From: Rhodococcus ruber
GTDB lineage: Bacteria; Actinomycetota; Actinomycetes; Mycobacteriales; Mycobacteriaceae
Assembly: GCF_027270735.1 (NCBI RefSeq)
Contig: NZ_JAPWIJ010000012.1
Location: 1-64,000, forward strand
Direction: 5' to 3'
DNA: 64,000 nt
In this document: in pieces, positions 25,996 to 34,844 of the stretch
How positions within the stretch are numbered: position 1 is the first letter of the stretch
How the letters are laid out: every line of letters begins with the position of its first letter
Translations under genes and position numbers: made by a program
Notes under the pieces: model-generated
Databases searched by the model: none
The model's input: only the letters and a program-made list of their open reading frames with translations
Told to the model about the DNA's origin: nothing

Positions 25996-27288
25996 TCAGA
26001 CATCCTCGAGTCGAATCCCCTTGGTCTCCTTCATGAAGAAGCAGGCGACGCCGGTCAGAGCAGCCAGGAACATGATGTACACGCCGAACACCCAACCCAG
26101 ATCCAACCCGAGGAACAGCTGGTTGAGATACGGCGCCGTTCCGCCGAACACCGCTACCGAGAACGAGTAGGCGAATCCGATTGCCTGCGTGCGGAGTCGG
26201 GTGGGAAAGCTCTCCGACAGTGTCGAAGACAGAATCGAGGCCGGGACGGCGATGACGAGCAGCGCCACCGTCGACGGGAGCAGCAGTGTCCACCACTGCG
26301 TAGAGATCAGCATCGTCAGCGGGACCTGCAGCACGAACATCAGCACGGCGAATGCGGCCAGCATCGGCCGTCGACCGATCGAATCCGAGAGACGACCGAA
26401 GAACGGTAGGGACACCAGGGCTATCAACTGTGCGATGACGAGCATCCAGTACGCGGTGTCGGGATTCATCCCGCGCTGCGTGATGGCGAAGGTCGAGACG
26501 TACGAGGTCCAGGTGTAGTGCGCCGCCGTGATTCCCGACGTCATTCCGATCATCAACACGATCGCCTTCACGACGGTCTTGCGCGCGATCGGTACTTGTT
26601 CGACCTTGTTCTGCTCCGAGTCGAACACCTCGCTCTCGTCCATGTTCTTGCGCAGGTAGAGAGCGAACAGCGCCAGGAGTGCACCCAGCAGGAAGGGGAT
26701 ACGCCAACCCCATTGCCCGACAGCAGAATCCGACAGCGTGGAGGTGATGACGCCACCCACTGTGTATGCGAGAGCCGATCCACCGAAGATGGCGACGAAC
26801 GCGACGCTGCCCCACATGCCACGTCGGTTCGGAGGCGCGATCTCGCCGACGTAGGAATACGCCGTCGCCGACTCGCCCCCGTGCGCGAAACCCTGCATGA
26901 CGCGTGCAAGCAACAGCAGTACCGAGGCCCAAGCCCCGATCGAACCGTAGGTGGGCATGATGCCGATCAGCAGGCTGCCGGTTGCCATCATGAGCATCGT
27001 GGTGACGAGGACGAACTTACGGCCCTTCTTGTCCGCGATCCGTCCGAACACGATGCCGCCGAGAGGCCGCATCAGGAATCCGACGGCGAACACCGCCAGC
27101 GTGGACAACAATGCCGAGACCGGATCGGCCTGACTGAACATGGCCGCCGCGATGAACGGGGCGAACACCGCGTAGGCGCTCCACTCGTACCATTCGAGTA
27201 CGTTGCCTATCGTGCTGGCGAACAGTGATTTCTTCCGTGAGGAGATATCCGGTGCAGAGCGGGTGTCGCGCGATGATCCGACGGTCAT
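25996..27288 (-). CDS. MFS transporter, metabolite:H+ symporter (MHS) type
   Basis: 430 aa, 12 hydrophobic helices. NVLEWYEWSAYAVFAPFI in TM1, RPLGGIVFGRIADKKGRKFVLV in loop 2-3 and RVMQGFAHGGESATAYSYVGEIAP in TM4 are signatures of MHS carriers (proline, alpha-ketoglutarate, shikimate-like). It starts inside the stop of the acyl-CoA synthetase gene (ATGA overlap), so the carrier probably imports the carboxylic acid that enzyme activates. Confidence 0.9.
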   Translation of the reverse strand: MTVGSSRDTRSAPDISSRKKSLFASTIGNVLEWYEWSAYAVFAPFIAAAMFSQADPVSALLSTLAVFAVGFLMRPLGGIVFGRIADKKGRKFVLVTTMLMMATGSLLIGIMPTYGSIGAWASVLLLLARVMQGFAHGGESATAYSYVGEIAPPNRRGMWGSVAFVAIFGGSALAYTVGGVITSTLSDSAVGQWGWRIPFLLGALLALFALYLRKNMDESEVFDSEQNKVEQVPIARKTVVKAIVLMIGMTSGITAAHYTWTSYVSTFAITQRGMNPDTAYWMLVIAQLIALVSLPFFGRLSDSIGRRPMLAAFAVLMFVLQVPLTMLISTQWWTLLLPSTVALLVIAVPASILSSTLSESFPTRLRTQAIGFAYSFSVAVFGGTAPYLNQLFLGLDLGWVFGVYIMFLAALTGVACFFMKETKGIRLEDV

Positions 27289-28922
27289 GGAGTGCCACTT
27301 TCGATCGAATAGTTTTCCACAGGAACAGGTTTGAGTGCTGAACGTCGAATCTTCCCGGTCTGGGTCTTGGGAAGCTCGTCGATGATGTGGATGGATTTCG
27401 GACGCTTGTACGCGGCAAGACGATCCCGCGCGAAGGCCATCAGTTCATCCGGCGTCGTGGTGGCGTCGCGTCGGAGTGACACGTATGCCACCACCGATTC
27501 CCCTTGATAGTCATCCGGCCTGCCCACCACAGCGGCCTCGAACACCGCTGGATGTTCGTAGAGTGCATCTTCGACCTCTCGGGGCCACACTTTGTATCCC
27601 GACACGTTGATCTGATCCTTGAGCCGGTCGACGAGATACACCCAGCCGTGTTCGTCGATGATCGCCACGTCGCCTGTGCGCAGACGCCCCTCTGGGATCG
27701 TCGACTCGGACGCGTCGGGATTGCGCCAGTATCCGGAGACCACTTGCGGACCCGAAATCTCCAGTTCCCCGGCGATTCCCGCAGCCGTCGGCTCCCCCGA
27801 GGGGTCGAGCGTACGTAGCGTCACGCGCGGTAGCGCAAACCCGACGGACAACGATCCGCTCACGGAGTCCACCGGCGCACGCGAGCCCGGCGGCACCGCG
27901 ATGACGCCCGCCGTGGTTTCGGTCATTCCGTAGGCGTTGTGGATGTAGCAGCCGAAGGCGGACTCGAACGCGGTGACCGTTGCCGGCGGAATGGGCGCGC
28001 CACCGGAGTACAACGCCTTCACCGACTCGAAGTGGGCGCGAGTCGAACCTGCTGCCGCGGAGATCGCATTGAATACGGTGATCGACCCGATCGTGTACGT
28101 GACCCGATGTTCGACGAATGCGTCCAGCGTGACCGCGGCGTCGAAGCGATGAGCGAAGACGAGCTTGCAGTCACGCACCAGCGCGACCGCCGCGTCGAGC
28201 ATCGCACCCGTGATGTGGAACAGCGGTGCAACGGCGAACACGACGTCGCCGTCGATGAGACCGGCCCGTTCCCCGAAATCGAGAGCAGTCGCGAATGCGT
28301 TCGCATGCGAAATCTGCGCGCCTTTCGGCGGACCCGTGGTTCCTGACGTGTACGCCAGAAGCGCGAGATCGTCCGGCTGCGGATCGAACTCGGGGATGGA
28401 TCGGCCACGGTAGCTGTCGATCAGGCCCATCAGATCGTCGTCGGGCCGTGGCGTCACGCGCGACGTGGACGAGAAGACTCGCGGGTCGTTGCGTGCCTGC
28501 AGGTCCAGTCCGCTGGTGCTCACGATCAGTCGGATCGAACTGCCGCGCAACGTCGCCCCCACAGCATCGAGATCGTGTTCGTCGCAGACGAGTGCGATCG
28601 GTTCTGCATCGTCGATCAAGGTGCGAAGTTCACGGTTGCGGTACATCGGGTTGAGGATCAACGCGACCGCCCCGATCTTCCACAGCGCGAGGAAGGTCAA
28701 GGCGTACTGCGGAATGTTCTGCAGATAGATGCCGACGCGATCGCCCTGCGCCACTCCTCGATCGATCATGGCCGCGGCGAGTGCATCGGATGCCTCGTCC
28801 ACCTCGCGGACAGTGAGCACGGCGTCGAAGTACGCCAACGCCGGCCGGTCCGGGGTATCGGACACTCGGCTACGCCAGGCGTCGAGAACCGTTGCAGGCC
28901 CGGTCGCTCTGTCGAGGGTCAT
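27285..28922 (-). CDS. Acyl-CoA synthetase (AMP-forming)
   Basis: 545 aa. The AMP-binding signature LLAYTSGTTGPPKGAQIS, HNAYGMTETTAG, the hinge TGDVAIIDEHGWVYLVDRLKD and the C-terminal lysine in LPKTQTGKIRRSAL are all intact. It converts a carboxylic acid to its acyl-CoA through an acyl-AMP. It is followed by the coupled MFS gene and diverges from tetR/acyl-CoA dehydrogenase/kinase genes. A 22-bp operator-like sequence 41 nt before its start is repeated before the acyl-CoA dehydrogenase. LvaE of levulinate catabolism is a functional parallel (inference). Confidence 0.9.
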   Translation of the reverse strand: MTLDRATGPATVLDAWRSRVSDTPDRPALAYFDAVLTVREVDEASDALAAAMIDRGVAQGDRVGIYLQNIPQYALTFLALWKIGAVALILNPMYRNRELRTLIDDAEPIALVCDEHDLDAVGATLRGSSIRLIVSTSGLDLQARNDPRVFSSTSRVTPRPDDDLMGLIDSYRGRSIPEFDPQPDDLALLAYTSGTTGPPKGAQISHANAFATALDFGERAGLIDGDVVFAVAPLFHITGAMLDAAVALVRDCKLVFAHRFDAAVTLDAFVEHRVTYTIGSITVFNAISAAAGSTRAHFESVKALYSGGAPIPPATVTAFESAFGCYIHNAYGMTETTAGVIAVPPGSRAPVDSVSGSLSVGFALPRVTLRTLDPSGEPTAAGIAGELEISGPQVVSGYWRNPDASESTIPEGRLRTGDVAIIDEHGWVYLVDRLKDQINVSGYKVWPREVEDALYEHPAVFEAAVVGRPDDYQGESVVAYVSLRRDATTTPDELMAFARDRLAAYKRPKSIHIIDELPKTQTGKIRRSALKPVPVENYSIESGTP

Positions 28923-28962
28923 GGATGGCCCTTTCGGTCGAGCAGAATATCGGCCCGGATGG

Positions 28963-28984
28963 ACCGACCGAACACTCGCTCGGT
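28963..28984. promoter_or_regulatory. Operator-like 22-bp site, copy A (before acyl-CoA synthetase)
   Basis: On the minus strand it contains ACCGAGCGAGTGTTCGGT followed by CGGT; the core is an imperfect palindrome with GACCGA/TCGGTC arms 8 bp apart. The same 22 bp occur at 29748-29769 on the plus strand, before the acyl-CoA dehydrogenase. Orientation therefore matches the downstream gene in each case. Confidence 0.8.
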
Positions 28985-29075
28985 CTGCGTTTCAACAGTG
29001 TTGCGGATCACAACTTTCGTGTCAACCCAATGTGTACGGGCCGACCGTACTCGAGTCAGCCTCTACGGTAAGCGC

Positions 29076-29693
29076 ATGACCGCGACCCACAACTGGCGAA
29101 TGTACGAGGGCTCGAGCCTTTCCCCAGCTTTGGCGTCGGCGCTGAAGATGTTCGTCGAGCAGGGCTACCACGGGACGTCGGTGCGGCAGATCGCTGCGGG
29201 GGCCGGCCTGTCCGTTCCCGGCCTCTACCACCACTTTCCGTCGAAGCAGGCCCTGCTGGTCGGCATCATGGATGCGTCGATGGACGAATTGCTGGACCGG
29301 ACTCGATCGGCCGAGGCCGACGCAGGTTCATCGCCGAGCGATCGGTTCGACGCGGTCGTGGAGTCCTTGCTGCTGTTCCACATTCATCGTCGCGACGCCG
29401 CCTTCGTGTGCTCGACGGAAATTCGCAGCCTCGAGTCGGCCAATCGCACCGCGTACATCGCCAAGCGCGACGACGAACAACGTGTGCTCGATGCGATCGT
29501 CGCCGACGGCGTCGCATCAGGCCTTTTCGACAGTCCATACCCGAGGGACGCCAGTCGCGCCGTCACCACGATGTGTGTCGGCGTCGCCACGTGGTACCGC
29601 CCCGATGGACCCTTGGCACCAGGCGACTTGGTCGCCGTGTATCTCGATATCGCCCGACGGACGGTCGGTGCCGTGACCGGGATACACGAGTAG
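29076..29693 (+). CDS. TetR-family transcriptional regulator
   Basis: 205 aa. The HTH is TSVRQIAAGAGLSVPGLYHHFPSK, about residues 30-53, followed by a helical effector domain typical of acyl-CoA-responsive TetR proteins. The ATG at 29076 opens the domain. It sits between the divergent synthetase gene and the dehydrogenase-kinase pair, each preceded by the same 22-bp site, and is the obvious candidate to bind it. Confidence 0.85.
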   Translation: MTATHNWRMYEGSSLSPALASALKMFVEQGYHGTSVRQIAAGAGLSVPGLYHHFPSKQALLVGIMDASMDELLDRTRSAEADAGSSPSDRFDAVVESLLLFHIHRRDAAFVCSTEIRSLESANRTAYIAKRDDEQRVLDAIVADGVASGLFDSPYPRDASRAVTTMCVGVATWYRPDGPLAPGDLVAVYLDIARRTVGAVTGIHE

Positions 29694-29747
29694 GGGCCCG
29701 ATCCGGGTTCCTTGACCCGGGCGGGCAGTTGTGCCAACCTTCGAGGA

Positions 29748-29769
29748 ACCGAGCGAGTGTTCGGTCGGT
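29748..29769. promoter_or_regulatory. Operator-like 22-bp site, copy B (before acyl-CoA dehydrogenase)
   Basis: ACCGAGCGAGTGTTCGGT plus CGGT on the plus strand, 15 nt before the ATG at 29785 and just upstream of the AAAAGGA Shine-Dalgarno. Identical over 22 bp, in reverse orientation, to 28963-28984. Its closeness to the start codon would suit repression. Confidence 0.8.
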
Positions 29770-29784
29770 ACTGAAAAGGAGCAC

Positions 29785-30999
29785 ATGGTGGCCATCGATC
29801 TGACGTACGACCCGGACATCGAGAAGCTGATCGACCGGACTCGCGCATTCACTCGAGACCACGTGCTTCCCATCGAGGACAAGTTTCTGGGCAACGTCAC
29901 CGATGCCGGCGGTGACCGACTTCGCGTCGAGATGCAGGCGGCCGCGAAAGAAGCCGGCGTTTTCGCGCCACATGCGCCTGTCGAATACGGCGGCCACGGC
30001 CTGTCGATGAGTGACCGCGCCCCGGTGTTCGAGGAAGCCGGCTATTCACTCTTCGGACCCATCGCACTGAACCTCGGTGCCCCGGACGAGGGCAACGTCC
30101 ACATGCTCGCGCACATCGCGTCGGCGGCGCAGAAGGAGCAGTTTCTCGCGCCCCTCGCACGCGGAGACGTGCGTTCGGCTTTCGCAATGACCGAACCCGC
30201 ACCGGGTGCCGGTTCCGATCCCTCAGCCCTGACCACCGCAGCCGAACGGGTCGTGGGTGGATGGAAGATCAACGGGCACAAGTGGTTCATCACCGGTGCC
30301 GACGGAGCCGGGTTCTTCATCATCATGGCCCGAACCTCCGGCAAGCCCGGCGATCGAGGGGGTGCCACGATGTTCCTGGCCCCCGCCGACACTGCGGGCA
30401 TCACGGTCGGCCGACACATTGGCACTTTGGACAAGGCCATGATCGGCGGACACTGCGAGGTGTTCTTCGAGAACGTATTCGTGCCCGACGAGAACGTGCT
30501 CGGGGCCGTCGACGAGGGATTCGCCTACGCCCAGGTGCGTCTGGGGCCGGCCCGCATGACCCATGTGATGCGCTGGCTCGGAGCCTCCAGGCGAGCCCAC
30601 GATATCGCCGTGGCACAGGTGGCCCGGCGCGAAGGATTCGGCAGCAAGCTCGGCGACCTCGGTATGGTTCAGAAGATGGTCGCGGACAACGAGATCGACA
30701 TCGCGGCCACCCGCGCACTGTTGATCAAGGCATGCTTCGAGCTGGACCGGGGTGGACACGCGAGCAACGAGACGTCCATCGCCAAGACGTTCGCCGCCGA
30801 GGCAATCTTCCGAATCGTCGACCGCAGCATCCAGATGTGCGGCGGGCTCGGAGTATCGGACGATCTTCCGCTGGCGAGGCTCTCGCGCGAAGTGCGACCC
30901 TTCCGCGTCTACGACGGTCCGTCCGAGGTACACCGCTGGGCCATCGCCAAACGGACGATCGGTGCCGCCAAGCGCGCCGCGCGGGAGGCACAGTCGTGA
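29785..30999 (+). CDS. Acyl-CoA dehydrogenase of the ACAD10/ACAD11 (LvaC-like) type
   Basis: 404 aa. The acyl-CoA dehydrogenase fold is complete: FAMTEPAPGAGSDPSAL, GHKWFITGADGAGFFIIMART, QMCGGLGVSDDLPLARLSRE. The C-terminus reads RVYDGPSEVHRWAIAK, with Asp where classical enzymes have the catalytic Glu of EGTN, as in the ACAD10/11 lineage (ADGPDEVH as recalled). Its stop overlaps the start of an ACAD10/11-type kinase gene. In vertebrates both domains are fused in one protein that acts on phosphorylated 4-hydroxyacyl-CoA. Substrate class here is inference. Confidence 0.85.
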   Translation: MVAIDLTYDPDIEKLIDRTRAFTRDHVLPIEDKFLGNVTDAGGDRLRVEMQAAAKEAGVFAPHAPVEYGGHGLSMSDRAPVFEEAGYSLFGPIALNLGAPDEGNVHMLAHIASAAQKEQFLAPLARGDVRSAFAMTEPAPGAGSDPSALTTAAERVVGGWKINGHKWFITGADGAGFFIIMARTSGKPGDRGGATMFLAPADTAGITVGRHIGTLDKAMIGGHCEVFFENVFVPDENVLGAVDEGFAYAQVRLGPARMTHVMRWLGASRRAHDIAVAQVARREGFGSKLGDLGMVQKMVADNEIDIAATRALLIKACFELDRGGHASNETSIAKTFAAEAIFRIVDRSIQMCGGLGVSDDLPLARLSREVRPFRVYDGPSEVHRWAIAKRTIGAAKRAAREAQS

Positions 31000-32021
31000 G
31001 CGAACTGCCGGGAATGAATCGCGATGCGCTGGAACGGTTCCTGCGAAAGAACAACATCGAGCTCGATGGCACGTTGTCGGTCGAGATGATCAGCGGTGGT
31101 CGCTCCAACCTCACCTACAAGGCATACGACGACACTTCGACATGGGTTGTTCGTCGACCGCCCACCAGCGGGCTCACGCCCTCGGCGCACGACATGGCCC
31201 GCGAGTGGGCCGTCACCGCGGCTCTTGCATCCACCGACGTTCCCGTGGCGCAGACGGTTGCCTTCGATCGAGACGGTTCGGTTCTCGGTGCGCCGATGAC
31301 CGTCGTCGAGTTCGTTCCCGGACGAGTTGTCCGTACGCGTGAGGATCTTTCCGATCTCACAGACACGCAGGTCACAGCGAACGCCGCCGAGCTCGTCCGG
31401 GTGCTCGCCAGGCTGCATGCCGTCGACCCCGCTGCCGTAGGCCTCGGCAGCTTCGGACGACCCGACGGCTTCGTCTCCCGTCAGGTCGCGACGTGGGCTC
31501 GTCAGTGGCACAGCGTCAAGACCCGCGATCTACCCGATGTCGACCGACTTCACCGGGCGCTGGAGGCAGCGATACCGACGCACTCGGCATCGTCCATCGT
31601 CCACGGAGACTATCGCGTCGACAACACCATTCTCGACGCCGACGACGTCGGTTCTGTTGCCGCAGTGGTCGACTGGGAGATGTCCACCCTCGGCGATCCC
31701 CTCACCGACGTCGCGCTGATGTGCATCTACCGTCAACCCGTGTTCGATGCGGTCCTGGGCGCGGACGCGGCATGGACCAGCGACCGATATCCCTCGGCCG
31801 ACGACCTCGCACAACGGTACGCAGTGGAATCGGGTCGTGAACTGCAGAATTGGGGCTTCTACCTGGCCCTGGCCAATTTCAAGCTCGGCGTGATCGGTGA
31901 GGGCATCACCCACCGCGCGCTCTCGGGTTCCGATACCGGGGCCGGCGCCCGTAACGCCGCGAACGCCACCGGGGAGTTCGTCGCAGCCGGGCTCAGAGCA
32001 CTCTCGGGATCGGACGAGTGA
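30996..32021 (+). CDS. APH-fold phosphotransferase of the ACAD10/11 (LvaA-like) type
   Basis: 341 aa. The kinase shows SGGRSNLTYKA (glycine loop), VVRRPP (Lys/Arg site), the catalytic loop SIVHGDYRVDNTILD and metal-binding VVDWEMSTLGDPLTD. These are the exact features of the aminoglycoside-phosphotransferase-like domain of ACAD10/11 and LvaA, not of drug-resistance kinases. GTG at 30996 overlaps the dehydrogenase stop (GTGA). Likely reaction: ATP-dependent phosphorylation of a 4-hydroxyacyl-CoA before dephosphorylating isomerisation (inference). Confidence 0.85.
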   Translation: MSELPGMNRDALERFLRKNNIELDGTLSVEMISGGRSNLTYKAYDDTSTWVVRRPPTSGLTPSAHDMAREWAVTAALASTDVPVAQTVAFDRDGSVLGAPMTVVEFVPGRVVRTREDLSDLTDTQVTANAAELVRVLARLHAVDPAAVGLGSFGRPDGFVSRQVATWARQWHSVKTRDLPDVDRLHRALEAAIPTHSASSIVHGDYRVDNTILDADDVGSVAAVVDWEMSTLGDPLTDVALMCIYRQPVFDAVLGADAAWTSDRYPSADDLAQRYAVESGRELQNWGFYLALANFKLGVIGEGITHRALSGSDTGAGARNAANATGEFVAAGLRALSGSDE

Positions 32022-32028
32022 GCGTGCG

Positions 32029-32970
32029 TCAGGCCGGCTCTCGCATCACGCCGATGTGGCGCACGGTTCCGGACAGGCCCGGGAGCTCCTTCGGTTCGGA
32101 CCAGCCGACCAAGTCCTTGCTGTCCGAGTACAAGTACTTCTGGTTGGTGTAGTCGTCGTAGTACAGCCGCCAGGTACCGTCGGGCAACTCGACGACGGCG
32201 GGCCCTTCCTTCAATGGACCGAAGTCTCGGAAGGTGGGGTCCAGAACGTACGGACCACCGAGCGAGGGTGCGATCCAGTGCTCGATGACCTTCTGGCTCT
32301 CGCCCTTTGTGAATGCGTGGTACAGAGCTCCCGCCTTCACCACCGTGGTATCGATGTGGTCGTTGATGATCCCTGTCAACGGAACCGGGGAGCTCCACGT
32401 CGTCAGGCCGGGATCGGTCGCCGTCATGAGATACGGAACGAACCCTCCGCCGGCAGACAACGACACGATGATGCTGACGCGGTCACCCTCGACGAACCAC
32501 TCCGGTGCCCAGGCCTTGGTCGTGAACGGCGACAGTGACGGAAGTTCCGAGGAGCCTGCCGAGCCGGTACCTGCTCCGGTACCGGGTAGGAGCAGACAGC
32601 AGAACGGGATCGGAAGGTTCGCCACGAACGTCCAATTGACACGATCGGTGCTGCGCGCAAGACCGATGTCCGCCCCGCCGCCCGTTGTATAGGTCACGTA
32701 GTACATGCCGTCGGTGTGCCGAAAGATGCTCGAGTCGCGCACCACACCGGTAGGCGGTCGGTAAGCACCGGCCTGCAGGGTGGTGAAGTCCGTCCCGTCG
32801 CTGGATTGGTAGACATCCATGTCGCGATCGCTGTCGTTGCTGAACGCCACCATCGTGTAGCGCCACGCGGACGGCGCGGCGGCCCCGGTGCCCGCAGAGG
32901 CGAACAGGAGCCCGGCCACGACGAGGATCACCATCGGAACGGCGATTACACACTTTCTGACGTTCGGCAT
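32029..32970 (-). CDS. Secreted GH43-like five-bladed beta-propeller protein
   Basis: 313 aa. A signal peptide (IAVPMVILVVAGLLFASAGTGAAA) leads to repeated propeller strands. RDSSIFRHTDGMYYVTYTT, WAPEWFVEGDRVSIIVSL and KEGPAVVELPDGTWRLYYDDY match glycoside hydrolase family 43 blades; the Glu in KEGP fits the acid residue, and Asp in RDSS the base. Family enzymes cut arabinofuranosyl or xylosyl links. It converges with the kinase gene 7 bp away. The exact substrate and activity are unproven. Confidence 0.7.
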   Translation of the reverse strand: MPNVRKCVIAVPMVILVVAGLLFASAGTGAAAPSAWRYTMVAFSNDSDRDMDVYQSSDGTDFTTLQAGAYRPPTGVVRDSSIFRHTDGMYYVTYTTGGGADIGLARSTDRVNWTFVANLPIPFCCLLLPGTGAGTGSAGSSELPSLSPFTTKAWAPEWFVEGDRVSIIVSLSAGGGFVPYLMTATDPGLTTWSSPVPLTGIINDHIDTTVVKAGALYHAFTKGESQKVIEHWIAPSLGGPYVLDPTFRDFGPLKEGPAVVELPDGTWRLYYDDYTNQKYLYSDSKDLVGWSEPKELPGLSGTVRHIGVMREPA

Positions 32971-33045
32971 CACCGAAGCAGTATGTACGACCCATGCGCA
33001 CCACGCACAACTTTCGTCGCAGGCGGAAACATTGTCACCGTTCGG

Positions 33046-34653
33046 TCAAGGATGCGAAAGATACTGCGACACGGTCTTGGATTGGTACATCTCGTGATCG
33101 GCGTCGTCGAGAATGTCCAACGCACTACGGCTGTCGTCTCGATCGACGGTGACACCACCGATGCTCGCCGTCACCGTCAATACCCGTCCCGCCGTCGTGA
33201 TGGGAGAGGCGAGTTCGGCACGCACATCGTCGGCCTCGGTGCCCGCTCGATGCGGAACCACTGCCACGAACTCGTCGCCACCGATTCGTCCGACGAAGGC
33301 GTCCGCCGGGAGCGCCCTGGTCAGACGCGCGGCAACCACGCCGAGCACAGCGTCGCCGACAATATGTCCGTGCAGGTCGTTGATCGTCTTGAAGTTGTCG
33401 AGGTCGATGAACAGCACTGCCATCGCGCCGTCGCGAGCCGGCCGGGCCAGCTCTTCGTCGAGCCGCGCCAAAATCAGCGGCCTGTTCGGCAGCCCGGTCA
33501 GATCGTCGTGCGTCGCGGCATGTTCGAGCTTGATGTTCATCCGGTAGGCATCGGTGATGTCGACGAACGTCGCGACTACGGAGGGGGCCTGGCTGCCCGA
33601 AGTCAGCATCGTCGCCGTCAACGACAGCCAGAAGTTCCTGCCGTCTCGTCGACGCTCGACGCCGATCACCGCTTGGCTCGGCTGACCGGTCTTTCTCGTC
33701 ACGGCGACCGGGTGCTCGAACGGGTGAATCGGACTCTCGTCGGTGCCATACACCCGAAATGGGAGGGATGACGCCCGAGCTGCCGTCTCGGCCCCGACCT
33801 GAAGGTCGAGGATCGTCTTCGCCGCGAGGTTCGCCGACTCGATGCGGCCGGTGTGATCGAGCACGACGACCCCGGCTTCGAGTGATTCGACCACCGCGGT
33901 GTAGTGGTCCTCGGCCCGTTGCACCGCGCTTCGGTCGGCGCACACCAACACCCAGCCGTCGGGCATCTGAGCCGCGGACACCACCACCGCCAGCGCAGTG
34001 CCGTCGCCGCGACGATGCGACTCGCACAGTTGTCCACCGGCCCGCAGAATCGAGGCCGGATCGCACGGAACGCCAACTGCGTACGAGACGCTGCGACCGA
34101 GAACGTCGTCCGAAGACCTGCCGTACACCGACTCGGCTGCGGGATTCCAACTCGACACCAGGCCGTCGGACGAGACACCGACGATGGCATCGCTGACATG
34201 CTCGACCAAGGCGGCTTGATACCGCAACGCCTTCTGTGCGGCCTTGTGCTCGGTGAGATCTCGCAGGATGACCTGGAACGCCGGCTCGCCGTTCCACACC
34301 GTGCGCACGGACACTGCTTCCATGGTCAGTGTCGTCCCGTCGAGTGCAAGCACCGTTGCTTCGGACGCTGCGCTTGCCGTGCCGTGAGTGCCGAGAGCGG
34401 CGATGCGCTCGAACATGGGCCCTATCGACTCGGCAGCTATGAAGTCTTCGATCGGCCGCCCTATGACGTCGTCGGCGGTGTCGGCGCGTAGATACCGCAT
34501 TCCGGCCGGGTTCAGATAGACGAGCGTGCCACGTCGGTGAACACCGATCGCGTCCGGTGAATGCTCGACTAGAACCCGGTAGCGGTCAGCCAATCCAGGC
34601 GACGCGGGACTCGAGTCAGGGTCGCCGACGCTCTCGCGCTCCCCTGGGGCCAT
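33046..34653 (-). CDS. PAS-PAS-PAS-GGDEF diguanylate cyclase
   Basis: 535 aa. Three PAS-like sensors cover about 20-130 (RYRVLVEHSPDAIGVHRRG), 140-250 (ALVEHVSDAIVGVSSDG) and 255-370 (YTAVVESLEAGVVVLDHTG). The GGDEF domain follows, with HDDLTGLPNRPLIL, LFIDLDNFKTINDLHGHIVGD and an intact RIGGDEFVAV active site near residue 458. No RxxD inhibitory site stands before it. No membrane helix is seen. ATG at 34653 has GAGGA 7 nt upstream. It should make c-di-GMP from two GTP; no EAL domain is present. Confidence 0.9.
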   Translation of the reverse strand: MAPGERESVGDPDSSPASPGLADRYRVLVEHSPDAIGVHRRGTLVYLNPAGMRYLRADTADDVIGRPIEDFIAAESIGPMFERIAALGTHGTASAASEATVLALDGTTLTMEAVSVRTVWNGEPAFQVILRDLTEHKAAQKALRYQAALVEHVSDAIVGVSSDGLVSSWNPAAESVYGRSSDDVLGRSVSYAVGVPCDPASILRAGGQLCESHRRGDGTALAVVVSAAQMPDGWVLVCADRSAVQRAEDHYTAVVESLEAGVVVLDHTGRIESANLAAKTILDLQVGAETAARASSLPFRVYGTDESPIHPFEHPVAVTRKTGQPSQAVIGVERRRDGRNFWLSLTATMLTSGSQAPSVVATFVDITDAYRMNIKLEHAATHDDLTGLPNRPLILARLDEELARPARDGAMAVLFIDLDNFKTINDLHGHIVGDAVLGVVAARLTRALPADAFVGRIGGDEFVAVVPHRAGTEADDVRAELASPITTAGRVLTVTASIGGVTVDRDDSRSALDILDDADHEMYQSKTVSQYLSHP

Positions 34654-34844
34654 GCTCGGTCCTCGCGTTCCTAGACAGACGGTCAACACCCGATTGAACC
34701 ACCAGATCGTGGCTCCGTGGAGTTCGATGCCCGATATGCAACGAACATCCCGTTCTCGACTGGACCGTATACCGGTTTCGGAGGCTAAATCGAGGAGCGA
34801 GCCGACTCCGGTTCGATTACCTCGCATAGAAACGGAAATCGAAG

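Noticed and set aside
30996..32021. Aminoglycoside resistance kinase
   Set aside because: The APH fold is present, but the motifs and the coupled acyl-CoA dehydrogenase match ACAD10/11-type kinases, not resistance enzymes.
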